Positions 1 through 6,130 of a stretch of 6,130 nt of DNA are shown in pieces (the stretch's first letter is position 1; every line of letters starts with the position of its first letter). Under the pieces are notes generated by a model. It had not been told where the DNA came from. It saw nothing but the letters and a program-made list of their open reading frames with translations, and did not search any database. The position numbers and the translations under genes were made by a program. Source of the DNA: DASRRB01 sp036732755 (GTDB taxonomy: Bacteria > Planctomycetota > B15-G4 > SIAN01); NCBI GenBank assembly GCA_036732755.1, contig DAINBU010000197.1:1-6130 (forward strand), written 5' to 3'.

Positions 1-1062
1 GATCACGATGCCGGGCTTGATGTGGTCCTTGTCGGGGATCTGGTCGGTGTTCGCATCGAGGATCATGCGCCACGCCGAGCGCGTCCCGTAGTGCGTCGCC
101 GCGATCGCCATCAGCGTGTCGCCGCGCTGGACCTTGTACTGGTCGGTCGACGAGACGCGCTTGAAGCCGCTCGTCTTCGCATTCGCCGGCGCCTTCTCGG
201 GCGTCGACTCCTTCACGACCTTCGGCGCGTCGCCCTTGACGTCGTCCTTCGGCAGCAGGTGGTCGGGCACCGTGACGTGCTTGCGCCCCTCGCCGTTGGC
301 TCCGTGCGAGAGGCCGACGACGGCGGTATTCACCGGATCCTTCGGCAGCGTGAGCTTCGAGCCGACCCGCAGACGCGCAGGATCGGTGAGCGACGGATTC
401 GCGGCCGCGATCTCCTTCCACATCTGGCGCTCGCCGTAGAGGGAGCTCGCGATCCGCTCGAGCCGATCGCCCGGCTGCACTTCGTAGGTCCATTCGAGCG
501 CGGCCGGCGCCGGCTCGGGGTGAGTGCCGCCCGTCTTGCCGTCGTCGACCGGCTTGTCGAGCTTCGAGCCGCCGACGTCCGCCGCCTTGCCGACGGGTGA
601 CGCTTTCCCGTCCTCCTCGACGACGACCGGCGCCTCCTCCCCCGTGCCCTGAGCGAGTCCGCCGCCGTCCTTCGCGGGACCGGGCTTCGGTGCGTCGGGC
701 TTCGCGGGATCGCCCTTGTCCCCGGCGCCGTCGACGGGTGACTTCGGCTGAGGCTTCGTCTTCTCGTTCAGGAGCTCCTGGAACGTCGGGCTCAACCCGG
801 TTCCGCCCGCTTCGGACGCCGGCTTCCCGTCGGGCGCGCGCGTCCCGGTGCTGCCGTTCGTCTCCGGGTTCGTGCGCGGCTTCTCGGCGCGCAGTCCCGG
901 AGTGCCGCCCTTCTTCGGATCGGGCGACTTCGCATTCGCGACCTTGTCACGGTAGGCGCTGTTCAGGTCGTCCGCGCCGCGGATCGCGACCGCCAGGATC
1001 GCCCCGATCACGACCACGATTCCGATGACGAGGAATCGTTCGATGTTGCCGATGGACCGCAT
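1..1062 (-). CDS. LysM-domain protein with N-terminal membrane anchor (3' end cut by window edge)
   Basis: The frame is open from an ATG at 1062 to the left edge with no stop, giving 354 residues. Residues about 11-27 (FLVIGIVVVIGAILAVA) form one hydrophobic segment with no lipobox or clear cleavage site, so a signal-anchor is likely. A long Pro/Gly/Lys/Asp-rich, probably disordered stretch follows (about 40-190). Two LysM modules are visible: residues 191-241 (YEVQPGDRLERIASSLYG, then AAANPSL and LRVGSKLTLP) and residues 309-354 (YKVQRGDTLMAIAATHYG, then ILDANTDQIPD and IKPGIVI). A second low-complexity linker (242-308) separates them. LysM modules bind N-acetylglucosamine-containing glycans, usually peptidoglycan, so a membrane-tethered wall-binding role is inferred. 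No enzymatic domain is seen in the visible part; one could lie beyond the edge. The ATG is preceded by a purine-rich GGGGGAGGGG (1065-1074), which supports this start. Confidence 0.9.
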   Translation of the reverse strand, partial: MRSIGNIERFLVIGIVVVIGAILAVAIRGADDLNSAYRDKVANAKSPDPKKGGTPGLRAEKPRTNPETNGSTGTRAPDGKPASEAGGTGLSPTFQELLNEKTKPQPKSPVDGAGDKGDPAKPDAPKPGPAKDGGGLAQGTGEEAPVVVEEDGKASPVGKAADVGGSKLDKPVDDGKTGGTHPEPAPAALEWTYEVQPGDRLERIASSLYGERQMWKEIAAANPSLTDPARLRVGSKLTLPKDPVNTAVVGLSHGANGEGRKHVTVPDHLLPKDDVKGDAPKVVKESTPEKAPANAKTSGFKRVSSTDQYKVQRGDTLMAIAATHYGTRSAWRMILDANTDQIPDKDHIKPGIVI

Positions 1063-1307
1063 CGCCCCTCCCCCACACCATTGGATGTCCGAACTTCGGA
1101 AGTCCGGAGTCGGACCCTCCGTACGTCGGACGTTTCACCCAACCGCGCGTCCCGAGCCCGTCGCGACCCGCGCTCCGGAGCCTGGCCTGCCCGCCGCCAG
1201 CGAGCCCAGCCTCGCGCCGTCCGCGAGTCACGCCGCGCGCCGGTCATCCGTCGCGCAAAGGGCCGCCATTCCCGCCGCGCGCGTCGACCGACATTGGACG
1301 CGGGGCG
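1063..1307 (-). other. Gene-poor leader between the kinase promoter/stop region and the LysM gene
   Basis: If transcription begins about 7 bases after the -10 element at 1308-1313, the LysM mRNA carries a leader of roughly 240 nt. Apart from the palindrome array, I see no recognised riboswitch or RNA fold. A 16-codon minus-strand reading frame (ATG at 1294, TGA at 1244-1246) overlaps a second ATG at 1247 as ATGA. That second frame runs 79 codons into the LysM gene but has Arg/Gly/Ala-rich shadow-like composition, so neither is called as a gene. Confidence 0.4.
1088..1132. repeat. Three tandem imperfect palindromes, TCCG-N4/5-CGGA, with 15-bp period
   Basis: Units start at 1088 (TCCGAACTTCGGAAG), 1103 (TCCGGAGTCGGACCC) and 1118 (TCCGTACGTCGGACG). 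Each is an inverted repeat of TCCG and CGGA around 4-5 bases, and starts are exactly 15 bp apart. Units 1 and 3 match at 12 of 15 positions; unit 2 has one base fewer in its centre. Adding flanking bases gives longer pairings, such as GTCCG (1102-1106) with CGGAC (1111-1115). The array lies 26-70 bases upstream of the LysM start, inside the inferred leader. It could be a multi-site operator, a set of small RNA hairpins before the ribosome binding site, or the remnant of a simple repeat. No known regulator is matched. Confidence 0.55.
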
Positions 1308-1335
1308 ATGTTAGGCGGCACGGCACCCGAGTCAA
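1308..1335 (-). promoter_or_regulatory. Predicted sigma70-type promoter for the LysM gene
   Basis: On the minus strand TTGACT (1335-1330) is followed after 16 bases by TAACAT (1313-1308), a good match to -35 and -10 consensus in very GC-rich DNA. The -35 overlaps the kinase stop codon (1332-1334). The -10 context CCTAACATCGC differs at one base from CCTAACGTCGC in the promoter upstream of the methyltransferase gene, which suggests a shared promoter type in this genome. The predicted start point is near 1300. Confidence 0.55.
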
Positions 1336-2045
1336 GGAAGGCGCGAGCCGCCGCGCGATCGACCGCGCGACCCGCGCAGCAGGAAGCGCAGCAGCGGACC
1401 GAAGCGGTGGAAGATCCAGAAGCGGCCGAGCCACTCCGACCGGCGCGCGCGCCGGCGCTCCGCCTCGTCGAGCAGGTCGGGGGCGTAGCGCCACCGGTAC
1501 TTGAGCACCGCCGAGCGGTCGAACGGCGCGAGCAGCCGCAGGCGCAGCGAGCCGGGCCGCAGCACCCACGCCGACTGGAAGTCGACCAGCGTCACGTCGC
1601 CGCGCGCGTCGACCAGGACGTTCCGCTTCTGGCGGAGGTCGAGGTGGACCACGCCGCGCGCGTGCATCGCCGCGATCCGCTCGGCGAGCTGCGCGCAGGC
1701 GCGATGGAGGCGCCCCGCCTCGAGGTCGCGCCGCAGCGGCTCGGCCTCGACGTATTCGAGGGCGAGGGCGTCGCGGTCGATCCGCCCGAGCAGCCCCGGG
1801 ATCCCCGCCACCCCCGCGAGGGCCGCCAGGGCGCGCTCCTCCCGGCGCAGGACGCGCCGCCCGTAGAGGGCGCGCGCCCACGGGTGCATCGGGCGGACGT
1901 CCTTCACGACGAAGCGCCGCCCCGCCGCCTCGTAGACCCCGACCACCGCCTTGGTGGGACCGCCCGGGAAGACGCGCAGCGGCTTCAATCGGTCGAAGCT
2001 CTCGCGGCCGGGGAGCACGAACCCGGGAACGCCTCCGCTCGCCAT
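1332..2045 (-). CDS. Small RIO/WaaP-like (lipopolysaccharide kinase-type) kinase
   Basis: This 237-residue protein carries a minimal protein-kinase-like fold. Visible elements in order are: the ATP-anchoring lysine in RFVVKDV (K48); a candidate partner glutamate in RREER (E69/E70); a hinge-like ALEYVEAEPL (95-104); the catalytic loop HLDLRQKRNVLV (H134, D136, N142); and the metal-binding aspartate in TLVDFQSAW (D155), with DFQ in place of DFG. These features and the small size fit the atypical kinases of the RIO and bacterial LPS core kinase (WaaP/KdkA) groups rather than Hanks-type Ser/Thr kinases. The substrate could be an LPS sugar, another small molecule or a protein, and cannot be read from the sequence. 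The tail (about 205-235) is Arg- and aromatic-rich and could sit on the membrane surface. The ATG follows directly on the TGA of the upstream methyltransferase gene (TGAATG), so translational coupling is likely. Confidence 0.75.
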   Translation of the reverse strand: MASGGVPGFVLPGRESFDRLKPLRVFPGGPTKAVVGVYEAAGRRFVVKDVRPMHPWARALYGRRVLRREERALAALAGVAGIPGLLGRIDRDALALEYVEAEPLRRDLEAGRLHRACAQLAERIAAMHARGVVHLDLRQKRNVLVDARGDVTLVDFQSAWVLRPGSLRLRLLAPFDRSAVLKYRWRYAPDLLDEAERRRARRSEWLGRFWIFHRFGPLLRFLLRGSRGRSRGGSRLP

Positions 2046-2633
2046 TCAGCGCAGCCAGTTCAGCTCGAAGAAGAAGCGGCTGGCGATCACGAGCAGGGCG
2101 AGCGGGATCGCGACCGCCCAGCCGACCTCGTGGTTGTTCCGGAACGCCTCCGCGCTCCAGCTCCCCGCGGCGGCGACGCGCGGCCACGGCGACGGGATGA
2201 AGTCGGGGACGCGCCGCGCGTACTCGTCGTACTCGCCGCCGAAGACGCGCCGCAGGCGGTCACCCTCGACCCGGAACTTGTGCGGCAGGTAATAGAAGAT
2301 GTAGACGCCGAGCACGAAGGGGAGCAGGACGGTGAGCAGCAGGCGGTTCTTGCTCCCCGCCTCGGGACGGCTCGCCGCGAGCACCAGCCCGACCAGGATC
2401 AGGAAGGTGCCGAGGTACAGCGGGTTCTTGACGTGCGCGTACGGTCCGCTCCGGACCACCGCCTGGTTCTTGCGCAGGTGGCCGCACGCCCACACGCGCA
2501 GCGCCTCGCCGGCGAGCGCGAGCGCGGCGCCGCACGCGAAGAGGACCGGCGTCGGCCGCGCCACCAGGAAGACCAGCGCGCCGCACGCGTAGACGGCGAG
2601 CTTGCGCAACGTCGGCTTCTTCGAAGCGGGCAT
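2046..2633 (-). CDS. Isoprenylcysteine carboxyl methyltransferase (ICMT)-like integral membrane protein
   Basis: This 195-residue protein has hydrophobic segments at roughly 11-30, 31-48, 72-88, 98-116 and 172-188. The family signature of the ICMT/phospholipid methyltransferase superfamily is clear: RSGPYAHVKNPLYLGTFLI (61-79), then E123 in KFRVEGDRLRRVFGGEYDEYARRVPDFIP (119-147). In this superfamily that part binds S-adenosylmethionine at the membrane interface. Bacterial members rarely have a proven substrate; eukaryotic ICMT methylates prenylated cysteines, while other relatives act on lipids. The assignment is therefore to the family, not to a reaction. The ATG at 2633 lies only 8 bases after a strong -10 element, so a nearly leaderless mRNA is inferred and no Shine-Dalgarno is needed. 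The stop codon abuts the start of the kinase gene, forming a two-gene operon. Confidence 0.88.
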   Translation of the reverse strand: MPASKKPTLRKLAVYACGALVFLVARPTPVLFACGAALALAGEALRVWACGHLRKNQAVVRSGPYAHVKNPLYLGTFLILVGLVLAASRPEAGSKNRLLLTVLLPFVLGVYIFYYLPHKFRVEGDRLRRVFGGEYDEYARRVPDFIPSPWPRVAAAGSWSAEAFRNNHEVGWAVAIPLALLVIASRFFFELNWLR

Positions 2634-2641
2634 GCGGCGCG

Positions 2642-2670
2642 ACGTTAGGGGCCTTTGCGGGAGCGGTCAA
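2642..2670 (-). promoter_or_regulatory. Predicted promoter for the methyltransferase-kinase operon, nearly leaderless
   Basis: On the minus strand TTGACC (2670-2665) is separated by exactly 17 bases from TAACGT (2647-2642). Only 8 bases lie between the -10 and the ATG at 2633, so transcription would begin within about 0-3 bases of the start codon. The -10 context matches the promoter at 1308-1335. It overlaps the oppositely oriented promoter of the lipoprotein operon. Confidence 0.6.
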
Positions 2671-2681
2671 CGCGCTACGCT
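2655..2681 (+). promoter_or_regulatory. Predicted promoter for the lipoprotein-kdsB-pyrG operon, leaderless
   Basis: A -10-like TACGCT (2676-2681) ends 6 bases before the ATG at 2688, which places the likely transcription start on or beside the A of that ATG. The -35 is weak: TTGCGG (2655-2660) at 15-base spacing, or TTTGCG (2654-2659) at 16. There is no Shine-Dalgarno upstream of the ATG, which fits a leaderless message. The minus-strand -35 (2665-2670) falls between these two elements. Confidence 0.4.
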
Positions 2682-2687
2682 GTCGCG

Positions 2688-3290
2688 ATGCACCGAGGGT
2701 CTCGTCCCCGCCTTCGCGCGCTCTTCGCGGTCGCGCTCCTGCCGGCCGTGCCGCTCGACCTCTCCGCATGCGCCGGATCGGGCGGGATCGAGCTCGAGCG
2801 CGGCAAGCCGACGGTCGTCACGCTCGAGGACGTGCGGCTCGATCCGCCGCGCACGATCGGCCTGGTGAGCGAGAACCATCCCGGCGTGCAGCGCCACGAC
2901 TCGGCGCTGCGCCGCAGCGGCTACAAGAAGGCGCCGCAGGAAGACGTCGACGTGCTGCTCGACCGCCTCGAGTCGCAGGGGCTGCTCACGTACGGCGTGC
3001 GCGTGCCCCAGCTCGTCGCGCTCGACCCGGCGCTCGCGATCTCGCGGCTCTCCGTCTCGGTCGACGACCAGATCGTGCAGATCGTCGTCCCGCGCCGCCC
3101 GCCGCGCGAGGCGGCCGAGCGCTACTCGGCGATGGCGCGCTCCGTCACGGAGATGTTCAACGCCATCATCGACTTCCGCCCCGCGAAGATGGAGGCGGAC
3201 GACGAGACCTTCCTCGACATGCAGCGCAAGCTGTTCGAGTCCAATCGCGACAAGCTGCGCGCGCAGGCGAAGGGGGGGACGTCGCCGTGA
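2688..3290 (+). CDS. Predicted lipoprotein of unknown function, first gene of the kdsB-pyrG operon
   Basis: The protein is 200 residues long from ATG 2688. An in-frame TTG at 2655 would add 11 residues, but it overlaps the proposed -35 and gives a poorer signal peptide. The N-terminus has a basic stretch (RGSRPRLR), a hydrophobic core (ALFAVALLPAVPL) and a lipobox LSAC with Cys28, so lipidation and anchoring are predicted. The Asp at position 24 within the core is slightly unusual. I do not recognise the mature part. It has a helical segment (about 83-100, EDVDVLLDRLESQGLL), a probable beta pair (119-136, SRLSVSVDDQIVQIVVPR) and a charged C-terminal helix (170-195). The gene overlaps kdsB by 4 bases, so it is translated with an LPS-precursor enzyme; an envelope role is inferred from this and the lipobox only. 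The last codons contain a 7-G run that doubles as the kdsB ribosome binding site. Confidence 0.75.
   Translation: MHRGSRPRLRALFAVALLPAVPLDLSACAGSGGIELERGKPTVVTLEDVRLDPPRTIGLVSENHPGVQRHDSALRRSGYKKAPQEDVDVLLDRLESQGLLTYGVRVPQLVALDPALAISRLSVSVDDQIVQIVVPRRPPREAAERYSAMARSVTEMFNAIIDFRPAKMEADDETFLDMQRKLFESNRDKLRAQAKGGTSP
3272..3278 (+). promoter_or_regulatory. G7 ribosome binding site for kdsB
   Basis: Seven consecutive G residues end 8 bases before the GTG at 3287, inside the last codons of the lipoprotein gene. They provide the only Shine-Dalgarno-like pairing near this start and support the GTG choice. A similar tract precedes pyrG. Confidence 0.5.
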
Positions 3291-4011
3291 GTGCCGTGGC
3301 GGTGATCCCCTCGCGGCTCGGATCGACGCGACTGCCGGAGAAGGCGCTGCTGCGCGAGACCGGCAAGTACCTGATCCAGCACGTCTGGGAGCGCGTGCGC
3401 GGCGCCAGGCGCATCGGCCGCGTCATCGTCGCGACCGACCATCCGCGCATCCTCGAGGCGGCGAAGAGCTTCGGCGCCGAGGCGGTGATGACCTCGCCCG
3501 ACCACGCGAGCGGGACCGACCGCGTCGCCGAGGTGGCGCGCGGCCTCTCCGACGACGTGGTGGTGAACGTGCAGGGCGACGAGCCCGAGATCGACCCGGC
3601 CGACCTCGACCTCCTGGTCGAGCGCATGGAGGGCGAACGCGAGTGCGGCGTCGCGACGCTCGGGACGCCGTTCGTCCGCGACGACGAGCTCGCGAGCCCG
3701 GCCGCCGTGAAGGTGGTGGTCGACGCGGAGGGGCGCGCGCTCTACTTCTCGCGCAGCGTGATCCCGAACGGCGCGCGTGCCGGCGCCCGGCCGCCGCAGG
3801 CGCTCAAGCACCGCGGCGTCTACGCGTTCCGGCGCGCGAAGCTGCTCGAGCTCGCCGCGCTCGCGCCGGCCGCGCTCGAGCAGCTGGAGCGTCTCGAGCA
3901 GCTGCGCTGGCTCCACCACGGCGAACGGGTGCGCGTGGCGGTCACGCCGCGCGACGGCATCGGCATCGACACGCCGGACGACTACCGGCGCTTCGTGCGG
4001 GGGGGGACGCG

Positions 4012-4015
<4 letters not shown>
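3287..4015 (+). CDS. kdsB: 3-deoxy-manno-octulosonate cytidylyltransferase (CMP-Kdo synthetase)
   Basis: KdsB catalyses CTP + Kdo to CMP-Kdo + diphosphate in the cytoplasm, activating Kdo for transfer to lipid A. The 242-residue length fits the family (about 245-255). Conserved blocks appear in order: PSRLGSTRLPEKAL (8-21, nucleotide-binding loop), IVATDHPRI (47-55), MTSPDHASGTDRVAEV (68-83), VVNVQGDEPEI (92-102, with metal-binding D98), LYFSRSVIP (152-160), KHRGVYAFRR (174-183), LERLEQLRWL (200-209) and GIGIDTPDDYRRF (224-236). The start is GTG at 3287, four bases into the upstream gene (GTGA); homology begins at residue 3, so no upstream start is needed. The stop overlaps the pyrG start (TTGA). 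Being translated next to the CTP-producing enzyme matches its substrate need. Presence of kdsB implies a Kdo-containing outer membrane LPS or a similar glycan. Confidence 0.97.
3999..4006 (+). promoter_or_regulatory. G8 ribosome binding site for pyrG
   Basis: Eight consecutive G residues end 5 bases before the TTG at 4012, inside the final codons of kdsB (encoding RGGTR-stop). This is the Shine-Dalgarno-like element that identifies the rare TTG as the start, together with protein homology that begins immediately after it. Confidence 0.5.
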
Positions 4016-5646
<1,631 letters not shown>

Positions 5647-5662
5647 GCGCGCGAGGAGCGCC

Positions 5663-5959
5663 ATGGAACGCAGCGAACCGGGAACGCAGGGCGAGACGCG
5701 CTACGACCCGTCGAGCCTCGTCGCGCTCGTGACCGGGCTCGGCGCGCAGGCGCAGATCCTCCTCGGCGTGATCGAGAACCCGATCACGAAGCAGAAGGAG
5801 GAGGTCGACCTCGAGCGCGCGCGCAACTTCATCGACCTGCTCGCGATGCTCGACGAGAAGACCAAGGGCAACCGCACCGACGAGGAATCCGCCTTCCTCG
5901 ACCGCATCCTCGCCGACCTCCGCATGCGCTGGGTCGACGCGCAGAAGTCCGCCGGCTGA
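5663..5959 (+). CDS. DUF1844 family small protein
   Basis: The protein has 98 residues, typical of DUF1844. After a polar N-terminus (1-16), the family pattern is visible: SLVALVTGLGAQAQILLG (18-35), then DLERARNFIDLLAMLDEKTKGNRTDEESAFLDRILADLRMRWVDA (49-93), with the characteristic IDLLxxLxxKTKGNxTxEE block. It is predicted to be mostly helical and soluble, with no signal peptide. The function of this family is not established. The ATG at 5663 has a good Shine-Dalgarno (GAGGAG, 5653-5658) and lies 16 bases after the pyrG stop, so it is very likely the last gene of the operon. No fusion or truncation is apparent. Confidence 0.9.
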   Translation: MERSEPGTQGETRYDPSSLVALVTGLGAQAQILLGVIENPITKQKEEVDLERARNFIDLLAMLDEKTKGNRTDEESAFLDRILADLRMRWVDAQKSAG

Positions 5960-5960
5960 G

Positions 5961-6016
5961 CGTTCGAGCGATCCCGGTCGGCGGTCGAACGTCGCCGCTC
6001 GAGCGCCGCGGCTCGA
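5961..6016 (+). terminator. GC-rich inverted repeats after the operon, possible terminator
   Basis: Just after the DUF1844 stop, CGTTCGA (5961-5967) pairs with TCGAACG (5985-5991) across a 17-base loop. A second stem follows, TCGAGC (5999-6004) with GCTCGA (6011-6016) around GCCGCG. There is no U run after either stem, so this is not a canonical intrinsic terminator. It could be a Rho-assisted or mRNA 3'-end stabilising structure. The remaining stretch to about 6108 shows nothing else I can identify. Confidence 0.35.
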
Positions 6017-6108
6017 AACTGGAGCGGACGTCGAGGGCGCGGGTGAAGAGGGCGCGGGGAGCAGGGTTGGTGGTTGAACGCGCGACGGGCGAGGGCGGGT
6101 CGAGGGGC

Positions 6109-6130
6109 GGAGGAGAAAAAGGCTCGATGG
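6109..6130 (+). other. Possible ribosome binding site and start codon of a next gene (cut by window edge)
   Basis: GGAGGAG (6109-6115) is a strong Shine-Dalgarno match, followed after 11 bases by ATG at 6127-6129, just before the right edge. Only the start codon is visible, so no product can be given. The local A-rich run after the GGAGGAG is typical of a translation initiation region, but chance cannot be excluded. Confidence 0.3.

Noticed and set aside
22..1028. Plus-strand open frames opposite the LysM gene
   Set aside because: Their translations are Arg/Ser/Pro-rich shadows, while the minus strand gives two convincing LysM modules and a membrane anchor.
1088..1132. CRISPR array
   Set aside because: The repeat units are about 13 bp, directly adjacent and imperfect, with no spacers of usual length and no cas genes.
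947..1247. Minus-strand short open frames starting at 1231 and 1247 in the leader
   Set aside because: They run out of frame into the LysM gene, have Arg/Gly-rich composition and no good ribosome binding site. The ATGA overlap with the 16-codon uORF could be chance.
1081..1314. Plus-strand open frame with repeated VRTSEVRS-like residues
   Set aside because: The 5-residue repeat only reflects the 15-bp palindrome array read as codons. No ribosome binding site or coding signature supports it.
1308..2648. 446-codon open frame on the plus strand opposite the kinase and methyltransferase genes
   Set aside because: The minus strand shows clear kinase and ICMT motifs. The plus translation is low-complexity, Glu/Arg/Ala/Gln-rich, and has no recognisable domain.
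2655..2687. TTG at 2655 as the start of the lipoprotein gene
   Set aside because: It overlaps the proposed promoter, has no Shine-Dalgarno, and puts a charged extension before an already good signal peptide beginning at ATG 2688.
6109..6125. Minus-strand T-rich run (complement of GAGAAAAAGG) as an intrinsic terminator
   Set aside because: No GC-rich hairpin immediately precedes the short T run on the minus strand. The plus-strand reading as a Shine-Dalgarno before ATG is simpler.

Overview
This is a high-GC window with dense gene packing and short or absent intergenic gaps. A CMP-Kdo synthetase gene and a predicted lipoprotein point to an LPS-making, Gram-negative-type bacterium. The GC-saturated codon use, the DUF1844 gene beside pyrG and the LysM protein with one membrane anchor would fit Planctomycetota, Myxococcota or a related 'deltaproteobacterial' lineage. 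The sequence alone does not decide between them.

Layout, left to right. On the minus strand, positions 1-1062 hold a LysM-domain protein with an N-terminal membrane anchor, cut by the left window edge. Positions 1063-1331 are a gene-poor leader or promoter region. It has a good sigma70-type promoter at its upstream end and three 15-bp-spaced imperfect palindromes close to the LysM start. Positions 1332-2633 (minus) are a two-gene unit: an isoprenylcysteine methyltransferase (ICMT)-like membrane protein followed, with stop and start codons abutting, by a small RIO/WaaP-like kinase. Positions 2634-2687 are a compact divergent promoter region in which both transcripts would start at or within a few bases of the ATG.

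On the plus strand, positions 2688-5959 form a tight four-gene operon: an unrecognised predicted lipoprotein, kdsB (GTG start), pyrG (TTG start) and a DUF1844 gene. The first three are joined by 4-base stop/start overlaps, and each overlap is preceded by a 7- or 8-base G run that serves as ribosome binding site. Positions 5960-6126 carry no gene but contain GC-rich inverted repeats, and a Shine-Dalgarno plus ATG at the right edge may begin another gene.

The plus operon has a clear logic. PyrG makes CTP, and KdsB consumes CTP to activate Kdo for LPS inner-core synthesis. The left-hand genes also look envelope-related (peptidoglycan-binding LysM, membrane methyltransferase, possible LPS-type kinase), so the window reads as a cell-envelope neighbourhood. 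I see no clear defence system, mobile element, CRISPR array, tRNA or rRNA. The least explained items are the lipoprotein heading the kdsB-pyrG operon, the triple palindrome array, the overlapping leaderless divergent promoters and the paired G tracts.
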